This document shows positions 1-9,250 of a stretch of DNA of 64,000 nt, one piece after another (within the stretch, counting starts at the first letter, position 1; each line of letters starts with the position of its first letter). Made by a program: the position numbers and the translations under genes. Source of the DNA: JAAFHB01 sp942493325 (GTDB lineage: Bacteria > Bacteroidota > Bacteroidia > Bacteroidales > Prolixibacteraceae); contig OW818689.1 of the NCBI GenBank assembly GCA_942493325.1, positions 2,046,001 to 2,110,000 of the forward strand. Direction: 5' to 3'. Below the pieces are notes generated by a model, which was not told where the DNA came from, did no database searches, and was given only the letters and a program-made list of their open reading frames with translations.

Positions 1-1803
1 CCTCCGGTTAAATTCATCTTTGCCCATAAGCTGAATAAGCCCCGCCACATCATGCGGAACATACCAGGTATATTGAAAGGCGTTTCCTTCCTGGAAACCA
101 TCCCATGCTTTCATCGGATCGAATTTTTCGATAAAAGTGCCATCCATGTTTTTAGGCCGGATGAATTTTGTTTCAGGATCGAAAAGATTCCGGTAATAAG
201 TTGCCTGTTTCATCAACTTCTGATAATCTGCATCATGGCCGAGACTTTTTGCCAGTTGTGCTACCGCATAAGAACTGAAGCAATATTCCAGGGTGTGCGA
301 CGATCCGAAATTAAATTTCCATCCATTGGACAAAACAGTATCTTTATAAGGCACATAACCGTTATTCACAAAATAATTCAAATCATATTTCCCGTTTCCG
401 AGATTACGGCCATGGTATTCCAACTCGTTTTTCACCGCAGCCTCATAACCGGTCTGAATATCAAAGTCCCGGATTCCACAATTATAAGCCGAGGCGATGA
501 GCAATCCCTGAAAATTCGTTTGTACTCCATTTGTGTAAGTTCCGGCCGCCTCTCCATCGTGTAACCACCCCCGTGTTTTATAAAAATCGATATTCGACTG
601 AATATATTCCGTGAAATAATCGGGATAAGCCAAAGCCCATAATTGGCTTAGGTTCCAGAACCCGCCCCAGATGCCGTCGGTGTTGTAATGATGGTATTTC
701 GGAATACCTTTTCCGTCAAGCGGGATTTGTCCGATGCCCGAATCGACCAACGGATACTGACCGTTGACATCGCTCGACATTCCGCGTCCAAGCAAGGCAT
801 GGTACAACCCGGTATAAAATTTTACACGGTCAGTACTATCGCCCCCATCAACACGAATCCGTCCCAGTTTTTCATTCCATATTTCTTTTGCAGCAGTTCT
901 GACCTGATCAAAGGATTTTCCGTCTGATTCAGTCTGGAGATTATTGCGTGCATTTTCAACAGAAGTGTAGCTCAGTCCCGTCTGGATTTCGAGCACTTCA
1001 TCCTTCTTCATTTTAAAATTCAGGAACAATCCGTTGTTGATTCCGCGGGTTTCAACAGCTCCCGGTTGCTGAAGTGTATCCACATAAGCTCCCGTTTCAT
1101 AGGGTTGTTTGCTGAAACGTGCCACAAAAAACATCTTCACCCGTTTGCCGGGATCCCCAAATTTTACATATTCAGGATAGGTTTCGACGTAACCTTCGAC
1201 TTCATTGGTATTCACAATTTTCGCAAATGCCTCTGTCACATCGCTGCTCTCTCCCTGTTTGTGACCGATATCAATGATGAAACCGGCCTGTTCACTTTGA
1301 GGATAAGTATAGCGATGGAAACCAACCCGTTCGGTGGCTGTTAACTCTGCTTTTATGCCGTAATCCTTGAGTAAAACAGTATAATATCCGGGTTCGGAAT
1401 GTTCAGTGTTTTTATCAAACCGCGAACGAAAACCATCATCAGGCTTTTCGAGTGTTCCGGGAACTGTTTGCAGTTTACCGGTTGTCGGCATAAACATGAC
1501 TCCCCCGATCTGGAATTCATGAAAATGACTAAATCCCTCGATCGATGTGTGCCGGTCATCATAGCCGCAGGGGCCCCAGCTGCCCGGACTACCGTAACCG
1601 TTTGTCTGAGGAGCAAGTTTGGCCATCCCGAAAGGAAGTGCGGCAGGAGTATAAAAAAACCAGCGGCCATGCACGGAGCCGATCTGCGGATCGACAAACG
1701 CTGACGGATTAAAGTTCTCCTTTTTAACAGAACACGAATAAACAAATCCGGCCAGGCAAAAAAGCACCAGAATTTTCGAAAAGGAAATAGATAAAGATCT
1801 CAT
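1..1803 (-). CDS. GH92 alpha-mannosidase, partial (C-terminus beyond window)
   Basis: The open frame starts at ATG 1803-1801 and stays open for 601 codons to the left edge, so the C-terminal part of the catalytic domain is outside the window. A lipoprotein signal (FVYSC, lipid Cys about residue 24) precedes the GH92 N-terminal beta-sandwich, with family signatures PFGMAKLAPQ, GFSHFHEF and YHHYNTDGIWGGFWN. The last visible segment, EGNAFQYTWYVPHDV, matches the GH92 catalytic (alpha/alpha)6 barrel. The family consists of Ca-dependent exo-alpha-mannosidases acting on N-glycans or yeast mannan. The protein is probably a surface or periplasmic lipoprotein. It is the last visible gene of the GntR-GH92-GH92-ROK-GH92 operon, 60 nt behind the kinase. 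Linkage specificity cannot be told. Confidence 0.93.
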   Translation of the reverse strand, partial: MRSLSISFSKILVLFCLAGFVYSCSVKKENFNPSAFVDPQIGSVHGRWFFYTPAALPFGMAKLAPQTNGYGSPGSWGPCGYDDRHTSIEGFSHFHEFQIGGVMFMPTTGKLQTVPGTLEKPDDGFRSRFDKNTEHSEPGYYTVLLKDYGIKAELTATERVGFHRYTYPQSEQAGFIIDIGHKQGESSDVTEAFAKIVNTNEVEGYVETYPEYVKFGDPGKRVKMFFVARFSKQPYETGAYVDTLQQPGAVETRGINNGLFLNFKMKKDEVLEIQTGLSYTSVENARNNLQTESDGKSFDQVRTAAKEIWNEKLGRIRVDGGDSTDRVKFYTGLYHALLGRGMSSDVNGQYPLVDSGIGQIPLDGKGIPKYHHYNTDGIWGGFWNLSQLWALAYPDYFTEYIQSNIDFYKTRGWLHDGEAAGTYTNGVQTNFQGLLIASAYNCGIRDFDIQTGYEAAVKNELEYHGRNLGNGKYDLNYFVNNGYVPYKDTVLSNGWKFNFGSSHTLEYCFSSYAVAQLAKSLGHDADYQKLMKQATYYRNLFDPETKFIRPKNMDGTFIEKFDPMKAWDGFQEGNAFQYTWYVPHDVAGLIQLMGKDEFNRR

Positions 1804-1863
1804 GTTATTGAACTTGTTAATATTAGCTCGCGTATAGCGGTTTCAACCGGAAAAATAGTGTAT

Positions 1864-2802
1864 TTATGACATTTGCGGCAGAAGCTCCTTCAACTGTTCA
1901 TAATAATCATCATCGATAAGGAATGCACTCCCGATCATCGCGGCAGTTTCCCTGAGTACGGAAACTTCAATCCGGACATTGACACCATTTGATTGCAATT
2001 GCTTTGTTAAACTTTCGCCAAACAGCGGAAATGCATTTGAAATATTGCCGCCGATAACCAGGACTTCAACGCCAAATTTGGTGATCCATGGCTGCAAAAA
2101 CTGACCCAGTTTTAGTCCGAAATCATCAAAAAGTGACTGCGCAACTTCGTTTCCCGCTGCCTGTTGAGCAAGCTCTTTTACCCCGTTGAGCTGAATCCCG
2201 GTTTTTTCGTAATAGCGGTTTAATAAACCCCTGGTGGAAAAATAATCATCAGCACTGCCGTTTTCGAATGGCAGATACCACACACAACCCATATCCGGAA
2301 CCTCAGGTCCCGAAACAACGGGTAAGCGATTGTTTAAAAATGCTGAGCCAAAACCGGTACCAAGGGTGATTGCCATGAGCCGTTTGTAACCATTTCCCAT
2401 GCCGATCCAATCTTCGCCGATGGCAAAGGCCGTGGCATCATTTATAAACCGGATCGGGAATTGATCCGGCAGGTTCATCTTCTTTCTCAGGGCATCGGGC
2501 ACATTGAGCCCGTAAATATTCTCATATTTCTTGTTGTTCCCTTTGAACAGGGCAATCCCACGTGAATAATCAAACGGACCAGGCATGGCAAACCCGATAC
2601 CGCTTACATTTTCCAAACCAACCTTACTGATCGTTGACTGGATGGTTTTGCTCCAGATCCCGATTATCTCCTCTGCGGTTCCCTGGTTATCCAGATCATT
2701 TTCAGAAAATGTCTCCGACAGGTATTTCTTTTCCCCGATATTACACGCGGCACAGCTTACATGACTGCCACCAATATCAACTCCAATTGCGATAGTTCCC
2801 AT
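1864..2802 (-). CDS. ROK-family sugar kinase
   Basis: This 312-residue cytosolic protein has the ROK/ASKHA fold: DIGGSH phosphate-binding loop at residues 9-14, AMPGPF, the catalytic-Asp region FINDATAFAIGED, and the second phosphate motif TLGTGFGSAFL. The usual ROK zinc motif CxCGxxGC is not present; the equivalent region reads GCVWYLPFENGSADDYF. This is seen in some polyphosphate/ATP glucokinase-like members. Placed between alpha-mannosidase genes (36 nt after one, 60 nt before the next), it probably phosphorylates the released hexose, so mannose (or glucose) is the most likely substrate; that substrate is an inference from context. No helix-turn-helix is present, so it is a kinase and not a ROK repressor. 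Confidence 0.85.
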   Translation of the reverse strand: MGTIAIGVDIGGSHVSCAACNIGEKKYLSETFSENDLDNQGTAEEIIGIWSKTIQSTISKVGLENVSGIGFAMPGPFDYSRGIALFKGNNKKYENIYGLNVPDALRKKMNLPDQFPIRFINDATAFAIGEDWIGMGNGYKRLMAITLGTGFGSAFLNNRLPVVSGPEVPDMGCVWYLPFENGSADDYFSTRGLLNRYYEKTGIQLNGVKELAQQAAGNEVAQSLFDDFGLKLGQFLQPWITKFGVEVLVIGGNISNAFPLFGESLTKQLQSNGVNVRIEVSVLRETAAMIGSAFLIDDDYYEQLKELLPQMS

Positions 2803-2838
2803 TTACTTGATTCCTAACTGTTAATTATAGTGTTATTC

Positions 2839-5133
2839 TTAATTGATACCCCATCGTTCATTCGGCGCTGATCCCATTTGCAACTCGAGTTTACCACCCG
2901 CAACAACATCCCTGAACTTCAACTTCGGCACCTTTAAAGTCTTCCCGTTTAAGGTGGCCGATTGAATATAAATATTTGAACCGGAGTTATTTATTGCATT
3001 TATCACGAAGGGCTTGCCGCCGTTGTACATCCTGTCGATGTGGATGATTACTTCCTCAAACAACGGAGAAGTGAGATCGAAAGCCGGATCGTCCGTCACC
3101 GCCCCATCCATTTCGAACAGGCCCATTGAGGCAATTATAAACCACCCTCCCATCTGACCTTCGTCTTCATCTCCTTCCCATCCGTGGTAAGGCGTATTTC
3201 CGTAAAAATTATCAAGAATGGCACGCGTATACTTTTGGGTGAGCCATGGTTTTCCGGAATAATTGAACAAAAAGGAAGGTTGCATATTTCCTTCGTTACC
3301 ATGATTGATGTAATATTCATACGCAATATCCTGATGACGATCGAATGCGTGAGCGGCAAAGCTATGTTTGACCGATTTCTCAAAACCTTCCTCAAGACGT
3401 TTATTAAACAAATCTTTGCCCATAAGTTTCACCAGACCTTCCACATCATGGGGCACATACCACGTATATTGCCATGCGTTGCCTTCAACCCAGTGTTTTC
3501 CTGAGAACGGATCAAAATCCCGCATCCAGTTTCCGTTTGAATCTTTCGGTACCTGCATTTTCAATTCGGGATGAAACTGATTTTTCCAGTTTGAGGATCT
3601 GTTAATGAAAAATTGGAAATCCTTGTCCTGTTTCATCGCTTTTGCCAGATGGGCTGCACAAAAATCGGTATAGGCATAGTCCAAAGTCCGGCAAGCAGCA
3701 TCCTTTTCAAATGGGACATAACCCAATTTATTGTAAACATCCAGGCTTTCCATACCCGAAAGCCCCATCCCGGGAAACCGTTTACCTTGTTCTATGCCAT
3801 TGTGCCTGACCGCCTTGTATAATTTATTTACATCATAATTTCTGATTCCCTTCTGGTAAGCCGAAACCATCAGGGCAATTTCGTGGGTTACCTCCATGAT
3901 GCCGGTAAGTTTCAAACCTGTAGGACCATTATTTGTCCAGCCGGTCTTATCGAAAAGTTCGAGCTGAGTCGTGACCCAGTTATTCATGATATCGGGAGCA
4001 ATCAGTGACAGAATTGTGTTGTAGTTCCAGAAAGTGTTCCAAAAGGCATCGCCACCATACATTACACCGCCTTTAGGTAATTGCTGAATCCGGTTGAAGG
4101 AATCGGTATAGCGTCCATCGGCATCACTCCATGTTTGTTTGGCAAAACTCCGGTAGAAATTGGTATAAAATTTCTCCTTATTTGTTTCACTCCCTTTTAC
4201 CTCTATTGTTGAAAGCAGGGTGTTCCACTGCTCGCGGGCAGATTTCACGGCGGCATCAAAATTCCAGGCAAATGATCCCAGTTCGGTCTCCAGGTTATTT
4301 CTTGCTCCGGCCATATCAACCAGCGAAAGCCCGACTTTCATCATGATAGTTTCGTTTTCGACAGTCGAATAAGTGACAAATGCACCTACTTCGGTTTTCC
4401 CGTTAATTTGTTCAACATTGGTTTTTACGGTATCATTCTGCCACCCGTTAAAAGTCTTAAAGGGCTTATTAAACCGGATGGAAAAGAACAGCTTATAGTC
4501 CCCGTAAGCTGCCCTGGTCAGGGCAAATCCTTCGACAACATTCGCACCGATTTTGCTTATCTCTGCATCACGGATATCAATTTTATATTCTGTCGGAAAG
4601 TTTAAAACGAGCAGTATCCGGACATCGTCCTTTGCCTGGAAAGTGTATTTATGAAAACCGCAATGGGTTGAAGCTGTTAATTCGGCTTTGCAGCTGGCAT
4701 CGTACAATTCGCACGAATAATAGCCGGGCGAAGCTTTCTCGCTCTCTTTAAAGATCCGGGAATGAAAACCTGCCCCGGCCCCACGATATGCTTTTGAACT
4801 TGCACCATTGGCTTTAGTAAAATCCTGCGTGGCCGGCATTACCATGAGGCCTGCCATTGTCCAGGCATGAATATGACTAAAGCCCGTAACATTCATGATC
4901 GAATAATCGTAACCTGCCATCCATCCCGATTCCTGGTTATCGGGGCCCAATTGCACCATTCCGTAGGGAACTCCGGCATAAGGCCCTAACATCCAGCGCG
5001 AATTGGACGTACCGGTAAATACATTCACATAATCCACCGGCTGGGAGGTTGCCTGACCGCAGGCCGCAAGAATAAAACAATTAATTCCCACTAACAGAAA
5101 TATGAACCTTAAATTTATGACAATCAATTTCAT
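2839..5133 (-). CDS. GH92 alpha-mannosidase, lipoprotein
   Basis: A 764-residue GH92 enzyme of normal family length. An N-terminal lipoprotein signal (FILAAC, Cys 25) leads into the beta-sandwich domain (VPYGMVQLGPDN, GFSHIHAWTMAG), then the catalytic barrel with MYGGDAFWNTFWN, VEGNAWQYTWYVPHD, GNEGNMQPSFLFN and the acidic DEDEGQMGGWF loop carrying the expected catalytic acid/base region. It hydrolyses alpha-linked mannose with inversion, assisted by calcium, by family knowledge. It sits 50 nt downstream of another GH92 and 36 nt upstream of the ROK kinase in one transcription unit. Several GH92 paralogues side by side usually cover different linkages of one glycan; that reading is inference. 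Confidence 0.96.
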   Translation of the reverse strand: MKLIVINLRFIFLLVGINCFILAACGQATSQPVDYVNVFTGTSNSRWMLGPYAGVPYGMVQLGPDNQESGWMAGYDYSIMNVTGFSHIHAWTMAGLMVMPATQDFTKANGASSKAYRGAGAGFHSRIFKESEKASPGYYSCELYDASCKAELTASTHCGFHKYTFQAKDDVRILLVLNFPTEYKIDIRDAEISKIGANVVEGFALTRAAYGDYKLFFSIRFNKPFKTFNGWQNDTVKTNVEQINGKTEVGAFVTYSTVENETIMMKVGLSLVDMAGARNNLETELGSFAWNFDAAVKSAREQWNTLLSTIEVKGSETNKEKFYTNFYRSFAKQTWSDADGRYTDSFNRIQQLPKGGVMYGGDAFWNTFWNYNTILSLIAPDIMNNWVTTQLELFDKTGWTNNGPTGLKLTGIMEVTHEIALMVSAYQKGIRNYDVNKLYKAVRHNGIEQGKRFPGMGLSGMESLDVYNKLGYVPFEKDAACRTLDYAYTDFCAAHLAKAMKQDKDFQFFINRSSNWKNQFHPELKMQVPKDSNGNWMRDFDPFSGKHWVEGNAWQYTWYVPHDVEGLVKLMGKDLFNKRLEEGFEKSVKHSFAAHAFDRHQDIAYEYYINHGNEGNMQPSFLFNYSGKPWLTQKYTRAILDNFYGNTPYHGWEGDEDEGQMGGWFIIASMGLFEMDGAVTDDPAFDLTSPLFEEVIIHIDRMYNGGKPFVINAINNSGSNIYIQSATLNGKTLKVPKLKFRDVVAGGKLELQMGSAPNERWGIN

Positions 5134-5183
5134 CGTATAAATATCATTTGTGTTTAAAATGACTTAATCGCTGCACCCTACGC

Positions 5184-8100
5184 TTATTCTTTAAAGCCTG
5201 GTTTTGCGATTCCCCATTTCGTATTGGCTTGGGGCCCCATTTCCAAAACCAGCGACCCACCTTTCAGCAACTCAACTGCCGGGAACAGGAATGTCTCCAA
5301 CGGTTTACCGTTTAACACGGCACTTTGTACATATTTATTTGTGCGGGAAGCATTTTTTGCTTCAATAATGAATTTTGCACCGCGTCCGTAGCGCTGGCCC
5401 AGATTAATCTCCACTTTCCGGTAGAGCGGGCTTCCGATTTCATAAACCGGATCAACACGGCAACCACCATCGGTCTGGAATAAACCAAGCGAAGCCATTA
5501 TAAACCAGGCGCTCATCTGTCCCTGGTCTTCATCGCCAAGATAAGCATTGGCCAATCCATACCCATAATAGCGATCCACGATTGCACGGCTCCATTTTTG
5601 GGTCAGCCAGGGTTTGTCAACCCAATTAAAAAGGAAAGCAAAATGCATCGACTGCTGATTTCCCTGCATCACGGGATAATCCCAATATTGATCGTTGGGT
5701 GCATTGAACCGCCATTTATAGCTTTCACCAAAGCCCCAATCCAAACGATCTGTAAACCGTTTTATTCCGATGGCTTCGGCAAGTGCCGGAACATCCTGGG
5801 GGACAAAAAAAGTAAGTTGCCAGGCATTTCCCTCCACATATTGCTCATTTCGTCCCGATTGATACGGATCAAAATCAGGCATCCAGCTACCATCCGACTT
5901 CCGCAACCTCGCATAACCGGTTTCCGGGTCGATTGCATTCCGCCAGTACTCCCCCCGTTTTTTAAATTCAGTATAATCACCTTCCTTTCCCAAAGCTTTG
6001 GCAAACTGGCTGACGGTCCAATCGTCGTAGGAATATTCCAGCGAATTGGAAAAACGGCCTTTATCGTAGGGGACATAGTGATGTTCCAGGTAAGCCGCCA
6101 AATCACGGTTTCCGGCAAATCCGCCCCCCACTTTCTGAGCCAGTGTGGTCTGCATTTTTTTAACCGCTTCAAAGGCTTTCTCAGCATCAAAATCGCGGAT
6201 ACCCATCTGGTATGCCCCAACTATTAACGGGATTTCATGCTCGGCAACCATCACCGGAATATATTCCATGCCGGCAGGTCCCTTAGCCAGCCAGCCATTT
6301 GTATCGTACATGGCAAGCTGCGATTTAACCCAGCGGCTGCTCCATTCCGGTGTTACGAGGTTCCAGAACTGGTTAAGGTTCCAGAAAGTATTCCAGAATG
6401 CATCACAGCCCAACGCGGGAGATTCGGGATCGGCCAGTTGTTGGATCTTTTCATCGGCATCCACCCATTTACCGTCCACATCGCTGAAAGTATTCCTGCT
6501 GCACAAGGCACGGTACATATTCGAATAGAACCTTATCTTCTCACGCCGGTCGCTGGTCGTTATTTTTACGCGCTCAAAAAGGTTGTTCCACGTGTTGACA
6601 TTATTTTGCCTGACCGCATCAAAATCCCACCCGAATGGTCTGCTGATCTCAGTTTCAAGGTTAAGCGCCGCATTTTCAATACTCACATACGATATGGCCG
6701 TGCGCACCTGTACTTCCTGTTTTTCACGGGTATCGAACTCCGCAAATACACCGGCATCCTTGCAGTTTTTAAGTTGAAGAATGTCGGTATGATCTTTCAC
6801 ACCCTTCTCTGACCACACTCCGAAGTTTTTGACAGGCTGGTCAAATTCAATCACAAAATGGACAATATATTCCTGTGAAATTCCGCCTGACCATGTGTTG
6901 GGGGACAGCTGTTTGCTGAATCCTTCAACCCGGTAATCGCTCACCTTCTTCACTTCAACTTCCTCTAATTGGTACCCATATTCCGCGGGGTTTTGCAGAT
7001 CAATCAGAATACGGGATCCCGGTTTATCTTTTGGGAAGGTATACCGCTGGAAGCTGCCCCGCGTTGTGGCCGTAAGTTCTGCTTTTATTCCATAATCTGT
7101 AAGGTCTGCCTTATAATAACCGATGGGAGCCTCTTCGGTTTCTTTATTCAAACGTGAACGATAACCAGAATCGGGATTTTTTTCATCACCCGGCTGCGTT
7201 TGAAGCTCACCATTGGTCGGCATCATCAGCAAACCGGCCATGGTCCATTCGTGAATATGACTGAACCCTCCGATAGTTTCAAAAATCGGATCGTAACCCG
7301 CCTGCCATCCACCATTTTGATTGTCGGGACTGAGCTTTACCATACTAAAAGGCATCCAGGGACCGGGAGCGATCATCCAGCGTGAATGGGCAGTGCCTAT
7401 TTTTGTATCGGCATACCCGGCAGGAGTTATCAATTTCTGAGGAGTACGTACTATTTCGCCCGATTGAATTTTCTTTCCATCGATGCTAATTACATAATTA
7501 CTAACCTGTTTTTTTAAGACAGGCGGCATAGGAGCCTCGAAAATATACCGCCCCGTATCGGCAATTTCAGTGAATATCTCTTTCCCATCCAACAGGACTT
7601 CCACGCGCGGTTTCCCCCTGATATGTTCCACATCTACCAGTAAAGGCTGAACTTTACCATCGGGAGTCCCGATTTCATAACTGCCAGCAGTGACACCGCG
7701 CAAAAAAACATCCCCATCAAGGCGTAAACTTGCGTTGGCCGGTCCTTCCATCCTGATCTGGTCAAACATGATCCACGAACCCTGCAGAGTGGTCAGATTG
7801 ATTTCGTTACCACCCCTTTTCAGGATATCACTACCAACAGGTATCTCAATTACAAATTCCTTCCCGGCAGAGGTGCTGTCCCCGACAGAATTTTTTCCGG
7901 AGCCTCCCGGCAAATTATATTTCCATGATTTTCCGTTGATGGTCACCTTAAAGACAGGTGGATTTTCGGATTGATTATCGAACAGATCAATTATTAGTTT
8001 CCAGTCACCTTTTTTCGGCAATTTATCGATCCCGAACAGGATATTCAGCGTATGCGAACGCCAGCCGGCAGTTGACCATGTTCCGCCCCACTGATCGCCG

Positions 8101-8342
8101 GGACCTGGAATTACATAGGGCCAGCCTGATTTTTCAGTTGAATGTCCAACTAAAAAGTACCGATCTTCCCAGCCAAAATCCTTTTCAAGAAAGCGTTTAT
8201 ACTCATTTGGAGCAAGTAAGAATTCGGATGCGCTGTTATTTGCCTTCCCGATTTGCCAGATAACCTTACTCTCCGGCTTAAATGCACAGAAGAGGAATAT
8301 CATCGATATAGAATATGCGTGGAATATGAGTATTTTTTTCAT
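5184..8342 (-). CDS. GH92 alpha-mannosidase with N-terminal carbohydrate-binding-like extension
   Basis: This protein has 1052 residues, about 300 longer than its GH92 neighbours. A signal peptide is followed by a region at roughly residues 28-210 resembling the galactose-binding-like domain III of rhamnogalacturonan lyases (PL4), with VIWQIGKANN, WRSHTLNILF and GSWIMFDQIRMEGP. A short Ig-like linker follows, then a full GH92 module from about residue 305 (PFSMVKLSPDN, GFSHIHEWTMAG, ALGCDAFWNTFWN, VEGNAWQLTFFVPQD, GDEDQGQMSAWF). The extension probably binds glycan or positions the enzyme; this combination is uncommon. It is the first enzyme of the operon, 25 nt after the GntR gene. Confidence 0.94.
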   Translation of the reverse strand: MKKILIFHAYSISMIFLFCAFKPESKVIWQIGKANNSASEFLLAPNEYKRFLEKDFGWEDRYFLVGHSTEKSGWPYVIPGPGDQWGGTWSTAGWRSHTLNILFGIDKLPKKGDWKLIIDLFDNQSENPPVFKVTINGKSWKYNLPGGSGKNSVGDSTSAGKEFVIEIPVGSDILKRGGNEINLTTLQGSWIMFDQIRMEGPANASLRLDGDVFLRGVTAGSYEIGTPDGKVQPLLVDVEHIRGKPRVEVLLDGKEIFTEIADTGRYIFEAPMPPVLKKQVSNYVISIDGKKIQSGEIVRTPQKLITPAGYADTKIGTAHSRWMIAPGPWMPFSMVKLSPDNQNGGWQAGYDPIFETIGGFSHIHEWTMAGLLMMPTNGELQTQPGDEKNPDSGYRSRLNKETEEAPIGYYKADLTDYGIKAELTATTRGSFQRYTFPKDKPGSRILIDLQNPAEYGYQLEEVEVKKVSDYRVEGFSKQLSPNTWSGGISQEYIVHFVIEFDQPVKNFGVWSEKGVKDHTDILQLKNCKDAGVFAEFDTREKQEVQVRTAISYVSIENAALNLETEISRPFGWDFDAVRQNNVNTWNNLFERVKITTSDRREKIRFYSNMYRALCSRNTFSDVDGKWVDADEKIQQLADPESPALGCDAFWNTFWNLNQFWNLVTPEWSSRWVKSQLAMYDTNGWLAKGPAGMEYIPVMVAEHEIPLIVGAYQMGIRDFDAEKAFEAVKKMQTTLAQKVGGGFAGNRDLAAYLEHHYVPYDKGRFSNSLEYSYDDWTVSQFAKALGKEGDYTEFKKRGEYWRNAIDPETGYARLRKSDGSWMPDFDPYQSGRNEQYVEGNAWQLTFFVPQDVPALAEAIGIKRFTDRLDWGFGESYKWRFNAPNDQYWDYPVMQGNQQSMHFAFLFNWVDKPWLTQKWSRAIVDRYYGYGLANAYLGDEDQGQMSAWFIMASLGLFQTDGGCRVDPVYEIGSPLYRKVEINLGQRYGRGAKFIIEAKNASRTNKYVQSAVLNGKPLETFLFPAVELLKGGSLVLEMGPQANTKWGIAKPGFKE

Positions 8343-8367
8343 ATTTCAGGGTATTAAGGATTCAATT

Positions 8368-9096
8368 TTATCGTTTTATATCAATGGTATAGGTAAATTT
8401 TTCGGCGATATAAAATCCAATATTGTATTCAACAGGACGGTTTCCCGGGTCTGATACATATCGTTCACGAACCAGTACCGGATCTCCATGTTCGATTCTC
8501 AGCCGTTTGGCCGTGATTACAGAGGCGCTCTTCGCCCTGATTCGTTCACTTGAGATAGCAGGCACAACATGGTAATCCTGCTCGAGGATATCGTAAAGAG
8601 GCCGGGTAAAATCTTCCTTCCCGGTCAATCCAATTCTTGGATGAAAATAACTTTCGAAATAAACAAAGGGACCATCTTCGAATCCACGTAACCGGATCAG
8701 GCAGAGGATCAGAGATTCTTCGGGAATCTGCATAAAAGCGGCGATTTTGGCATCCGCTTTTACCCAACTGGTCTCGATCAGAAAATTGATAAAGACCATC
8801 CCCTGTTCCGACATCTCCTGGGTAAAACTATGCCAGTTATTCAGACTCGTTGTCACCGTGTTTTGCGCCACCCTCGTTCCAACCCCTTTTTTCCTGATCA
8901 AAAGACCTTCGTATTCCAGCTTGTTTGTCGCCTGCCGGATGGTATTACGCGAAATGCCGAGCCTTTTTGCCAGGTCAACCTCTTTTGGCAGGAATCCTCC
9001 GTTTTTATATTCTGGAAGTTCGATTACTTTTCGCATCAACTCTTCAACCTGGTAATGAAGAGGCATAGGACTATTGTGGTCAATTTTTAATTCCAT
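8368..9096 (-). CDS. GntR/HutC-family transcriptional regulator
   Basis: A 242-residue regulator. The N-terminal winged helix-turn-helix (about residues 8-75; LPKEVDLAKRLGISRNTIRQA) is the GntR DNA-binding domain, and the C-terminal two-thirds is a UTRA effector-binding domain (about 95-235) typical of the HutC subfamily, which often binds sugars or sugar phosphates. It is the first gene of the alpha-mannosidase operon and so probably regulates the operon and itself. A perfect 10-bp inverted repeat lies directly upstream. A sugar ligand linked to mannose is likely but inferred from context. Confidence 0.93.
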   Translation of the reverse strand: MELKIDHNSPMPLHYQVEELMRKVIELPEYKNGGFLPKEVDLAKRLGISRNTIRQATNKLEYEGLLIRKKGVGTRVAQNTVTTSLNNWHSFTQEMSEQGMVFINFLIETSWVKADAKIAAFMQIPEESLILCLIRLRGFEDGPFVYFESYFHPRIGLTGKEDFTRPLYDILEQDYHVVPAISSERIRAKSASVITAKRLRIEHGDPVLVRERYVSDPGNRPVEYNIGFYIAEKFTYTIDIKR

Positions 9097-9097
9097 G

Positions 9098-9158
9098 TGT
9101 ATAAATGTTCAGACATGCAATTAAATAAAATTAATTGGATTTAAAAACCATTTATACA
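9098..9158. promoter_or_regulatory. Candidate GntR operator: spaced inverted repeat
   Basis: TGTATAAATG at 9098-9107 and its exact reverse complement CATTTATACA at 9149-9158 flank 41 nt of AT-rich DNA immediately upstream of the GntR start codon (9096). The spacing (centres about 51 nt, near five helical turns) would suit two dimers or a looped repressor. Autoregulation by the encoded GntR protein is inference. Confidence 0.45.
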
Positions 9159-9250
9159 ACATAAAAATTGACTGCAAATCTGATCGCAATTTTTTTATTA
9201 ATCAGGAACAGTTTCATTTTATATCGGTTTAATCCTGTAAGGTATTGCCC

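Noticed and set aside
52..1704. Open frames on the plus strand inside the left GH92 gene
   Set aside because: They are antisense shadows; the minus strand carries an uninterrupted 601-codon GH92 frame.
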